9,814 bases of DNA. Origin: Lentisphaerota bacterium. Lineage in GTDB: Bacteria > Verrucomicrobiota > Kiritimatiellia > RFP12 > UBA1067. The DNA is taken from positions 1 through 9,814 of the forward strand of contig JALHET010000052.1 in assembly GCA_022839525.1 (NCBI GenBank), read 5' to 3'. The notes under the pieces were generated by a model, which saw nothing but the letters and a program-made list of their open reading frames with translations, searched no databases and was not told the origin of the DNA. Positions 7,415-9,814 of the stretch are shown here, piece after piece (the first letter of the stretch is position 1; the number at the start of each line of letters is the position of its first letter). The position numbers were made by a program, and so were the translations under genes.

Positions 7415-7430
7415 GGTCACTCCTCTGGCT

Positions 7431-8243
7431 TCACTGTCCAATCAACCAAGCCTGCGCTTCCGGATGTTTTTCCCAAGCCGGCTTAAGGATCTCCCATGCG
7501 ATCATAGCCTCCTCTGGACTCCCCATGCTGTACATATCCGGCATTTTTGACGGCAACCGCTTGCGACCCGCAAAATAGTCCTCGGCGTATGTGTTCTGCG
7601 CGCGTGCCGTCTTGAGCGCCCGCTGTGCTCCCTTGATGTCGCCAGCCAGATAACGTCCGAACACGTAGGCCCACGCGAACGTCGCGCTGTACTTTCGCTC
7701 GTCGTACTGCTTGAACAGGCGATCCGCGCCGTCGAGGTTGTTTAGCGCCAGATAGAGCGCCATGAGAGTGTAACGCATTCCTTGGTTATCGTTTGGGTTA
7801 AGTTCCAGCATCCCCTCGTGTTCGGCTACGGACTCCTCCAAGCACCCGTCCTCCATCAACCGGAAGGCCAGTTGCGCCCGCGCCCGCATGTAGGGCCGCG
7901 TTTCCAAAAGACCCCAGAAGATCCCCTTTGACTCCCGAAACACTGTTTTGCCGAGGCCTTTTTCGCCCAATACAACCAGACGGCGGAGAAACGCGATCTC
8001 CTCGTCACCTTTGAGCGGCTCGAAGGCCATCAGCCCCAGCCATGCGTCCACGTTACACGGGTCGAGTTCGATGGCCCTGGCCAGCAACACAAATTCTTCG
8101 TCGCTGTCCTCTGCCTCCCAAGCGTCGTAAACCAACTCCTGCGCCTGTCGGATCTTTCGTTTCACAGCACCGCGCGTGAGTCGATCCATCACCTGCAAAA
8201 TCGATTCGGATTCCTCTGAAGTGCCTTTGCGTGTAGGTGTCAT
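7431..8243 (-). CDS. ST7-like tetratricopeptide repeat protein
   Basis: A 270-aa helical repeat protein. Residues 33-65 (AQELVYDAWEA, then LARAIELDP) form one TPR-like helix pair. FWGLLETRPYMRAR (109-122), EESVAEHEGMLELNPNDNQG (136-155) and the following helices form the conserved core I know from a widespread bacterial TPR family related to ST7 proteins. The final segment (DYFAGRKRLP, then EEAMIAW and AWL) also matches that family's usual ending. Members have no known enzyme activity and probably bind proteins. The start ATG 8243-8241 has a GAAGGA Shine-Dalgarno site and lies 15 bases after the DUF4276 stop; the helicase ATG follows 16 bases after its own stop, so it is embedded in the operon. 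Its likely role is as adaptor or regulator of the flanking defence proteins, inferred from position only. Confidence 0.8.
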   Translation of the reverse strand: MTPTRKGTSEESESILQVMDRLTRGAVKRKIRQAQELVYDAWEAEDSDEEFVLLARAIELDPCNVDAWLGLMAFEPLKGDEEIAFLRRLVVLGEKGLGKTVFRESKGIFWGLLETRPYMRARAQLAFRLMEDGCLEESVAEHEGMLELNPNDNQGMRYTLMALYLALNNLDGADRLFKQYDERKYSATFAWAYVFGRYLAGDIKGAQRALKTARAQNTYAEDYFAGRKRLPSKMPDMYSMGSPEEAMIAWEILKPAWEKHPEAQAWLIGQ

Positions 8244-8258
8244 GTGTTTTCCTTCGGT

Positions 8259-8954
8259 TTAATGTTTCGTGTAGTAGGCCGGAACACCGGTCTTATCGGC
8301 AACCCAATCCACGACAGCCTTGAATGTCGGGCACTGGACGTACCCCCGTTCATCGAAAAGCACGTCACGCAATTCGGCCTTTCGCATCACTGCCGCAAAG
8401 TCGACCGTATCGCGATAGGCATGTCCGAGTTTCGTACGGAACAACTCCTCAACGATTCTCTTGGGCGGCTTGTCGTGATTCTGGTCTTCAGGTGGGGTGC
8501 GCCAATTCCCAAGTGCTTCCTTCGTCTTGAGGCGCGTGCGGAGTGACTCCTTGGCGGCGAGAAGCAGCACCTCCAAATCGTACTTCATGGCCGATGCATG
8601 GAACCGCCCCATCGCAGCATCCGTCCCCTTAAACCCGAAGACCGTGCACAATGCATCTTGCACCAAGCTCTTCTGGATCGTCTGCAATGCCGGCAAATCG
8701 GCGTGCTCGTATTGCGTTCCTCGATAGGGCGCGATTGGATAGAGGTCAGGTAAACCGACGACAAGATCCTGCGAGTCTTGTGCCAACTTTTCAGCCGCAC
8801 GATGACCAATCTTACGCAGGTACTGCGACTTGCCATCAAGCGGCAAGACTTGGATGCCCCAGCCCTTGGCGCCCAGGCTGCGTAACCACCCGTCCCAAAG
8901 GGCCATCAAAGCCAGACGATCCGAAGGTCCTTCCACAAAGACCCAGATTTTCAT
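8259..8954 (-). CDS. DUF4276 family TOPRIM-like protein
   Basis: A 231-aa protein opening with MKIWVFVEGPSD, in which E8 and D12 sit in the VEGxxD element of DUF4276 and related TOPRIM-like proteins. LVVGLPDLYP (64-73) supplies the next acidic position (D70). RFHASAMKYDLEVLLLA (116-132) resembles the family's H-x-x-x-(Y/F)E-x-E-A-L-L element, and TPPEDQN followed by PPKRI (around 153-166) matches its PED...PSKR segment. TOPRIM-like folds of this kind use acidic residues to hold Mg2+, and in OLD-type systems they provide the nuclease. The ATG overlaps the ATPase stop by 4 bases (ATGA, 8951-8954), with GGAGG as Shine-Dalgarno inside the ATPase gene, so translational coupling is likely. DUF4276 genes commonly sit beside an AAA_21-type ATPase, as here. 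Nuclease activity is inferred. Confidence 0.85.
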   Translation of the reverse strand: MKIWVFVEGPSDRLALMALWDGWLRSLGAKGWGIQVLPLDGKSQYLRKIGHRAAEKLAQDSQDLVVGLPDLYPIAPYRGTQYEHADLPALQTIQKSLVQDALCTVFGFKGTDAAMGRFHASAMKYDLEVLLLAAKESLRTRLKTKEALGNWRTPPEDQNHDKPPKRIVEELFRTKLGHAYRDTVDFAAVMRKAELRDVLFDERGYVQCPTFKAVVDWVADKTGVPAYYTKH

Positions 8955-9814
8955 GCTCCGGCCTCCAGCTCGCCCGAACGGTGAAGGTCGCCCAACGTCT
9001 CGCCCGAGACTTCCGCAAGCATGCGGACAAGTGTCTTACGGTCGGCCGGACGGTGCCATACCGCTTTAGGTGCATCCGTGGCCCGGGACATGACGGCTAT
9101 ATCCTCAACGTCAAATCGGTTCAACAGGTCGGGACTATGCGTCGTCACCAGTACTTGCGTACGTTCCGCCGCCGACTTGATCAGGTCGCCGACTATGGGC
9201 AGCAATCGCGGATGCAGACCGAGTTCCGGTTCGTCCACGGCGATCAGTGGCGGTGCCGCCGGATTCAGGAGCGCAGTGGCCAGACAGAGGAATCGGAGCA
9301 TGCCGTCAGACAACTCCCAGAGCTCAATCGAACGCGGCATCCCGCACTCCCGCACGCGAACCAGCACCTGCGGCGGCGATCCGAAGGTCGTATCGCAATG
9401 GATATCCTCGAACGCCGGATAGGCCACGCGTAAAAAGTCACGTAACTCTTCAGCCACGGATTTGAAATCGTAACGCGTCAACAGGTCATGCAGCACGGTT
9501 CCAAGGTTCTCGCCATTCGGAGCCAGTGTCGGCACCGGCCTGATCTCTGCCGCTTTCGTCCTTAAGGCAGAGAAGCGGGTGACATCGAAACCGGGATAGA
9601 AGGCCATGTTGGCCAAGAGAAGACGCGCAGATGAGGGTATCGGAAACTCGTTGAAAAAGCGCAACTGCGAAAGCAGGAGAGCCGGCTCCTGCCCCGAAGG
9701 TTGTCCCATCCCGTTTGGCACGGCAACCAAAGCGGAGGTGGCGGATTCGTGAACGGTGGACGTTTCGGGTTGCGCTTGATCGAAGGGCACCAAATGACAC
9801 GTCTTGTCAAGGAT
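8951..9814 (-). CDS. AAA_21/OLD-like ATPase, 5' end outside the window
   Basis: Open from the right edge to TGA 8953-8951, giving 287 C-terminal residues. It shows the C-terminal half of an SMC/ABC-like ATPase: signature LSDG (9302-9313), Walker B in PPLIAVDEPELGLHP (catalytic D-E at 9230-9235) and the H-loop VLVTTHSPDLL (His at 9137-9139). This spacing and wording match the AAA_21 (COG4637-like) ATPases related to the OLD nuclease motor. The Walker A region and true start must lie beyond base 9814; the TTG at 9793 is not a credible start because the frame is open before it. The stop overlaps the DUF4276 ATG by 4 bases, suggesting a two-subunit ATPase/TOPRIM complex, in effect a split OLD. 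A role in sensing or gating a nuclease is inferred from this pairing. Confidence 0.88.
   Translation of the reverse strand: MLDKTCHLVPFDQAQPETSTVHESATSALVAVPNGMGQPSGQEPALLLSQLRFFNEFPIPSSARLLLANMAFYPGFDVTRFSALRTKAAEIRPVPTLAPNGENLGTVLHDLLTRYDFKSVAEELRDFLRVAYPAFEDIHCDTTFGSPPQVLVRVRECGMPRSIELWELSDGMLRFLCLATALLNPAAPPLIAVDEPELGLHPRLLPIVGDLIKSAAERTQVLVTTHSPDLLNRFDVEDIAVMSRATDAPKAVWHRPADRKTLVRMLAEVSGETLGDLHRSGELEAGA

Noticed and set aside
7415..7441. TTG 7441 as helicase start
   Set aside because: It overlaps the TPR gene by 11 bases with no Shine-Dalgarno at suitable distance, whereas ATG 7414 has AGAGGAG 5 bases upstream.
7523..7967. Walker A-like GEKGLGKT at residues 93-100 of the TPR protein
   Set aside because: No Walker B or other nucleotide-binding element follows, and the position is a variable loop in this TPR family; treated as a chance match.
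1..9814. CRISPR arrays, tRNA or rRNA genes, transposase or integrase genes
   Set aside because: No regularly spaced direct repeats, no tRNA/rRNA-like conserved blocks, and no transposase or recombinase frame was seen on either strand.

Overview
The window (about 9.8 kb, G+C-rich, roughly 60% by eye) looks like chromosomal DNA from a bacterium of the Planctomycetota/Verrucomicrobiota/Kiritimatiellota/Lentisphaerota type. This placement is inferred from a Tat-signal Gfo/Idh/MocA oxidoreductase of the kind those phyla carry in many copies, and from a decayed gene resembling a DUF4091/GH123-like glycoside hydrolase. No rRNA, tRNA or marker gene is present to confirm it.

Layout: (a) 1-109 is the 3' end of an unidentified plus-strand gene, followed by a strong GC-rich hairpin. 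(b) 414-1745 (minus) is the Gfo/Idh/MocA oxidoreductase. (c) 1746-1972 is an AT-rich divergent promoter region. (d) 1973-3100 (plus) is an unrecognised secreted, charged, helical protein with a near-perfect Shine-Dalgarno site and a GTG start. (e) 3101-3465 is mostly non-coding and holds a 142-bp nested imperfect palindrome (3179-3320). (f) 3330-4005 (plus) is a frameshifted remnant whose last ~100 codons look like the C-terminus of a DUF4091-type protein. (g) 4067-9814 (minus) is a tightly packed operon of four genes that leaves the window at its 5' end.

The four-gene operon is the main point of interest. In order of transcription it encodes an AAA_21/OLD-like ATPase (C-terminal part only), a DUF4276 TOPRIM-like protein (4-nt overlap), an ST7-like TPR protein (15-nt gap), and a 1115-aa protein joining an N-terminal phospholipase D (HKD) nuclease-like domain to an SNF2-type helicase (16-nt gap). 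The gene types and packing fit an anti-phage or anti-plasmid defence module: a split OLD-type ATPase/TOPRIM pair next to a PLD-helicase, linked by a TPR scaffold. I cannot match this exact four-gene combination to a named system, and further genes may lie beyond the right edge. Function is inferred from families and context only.
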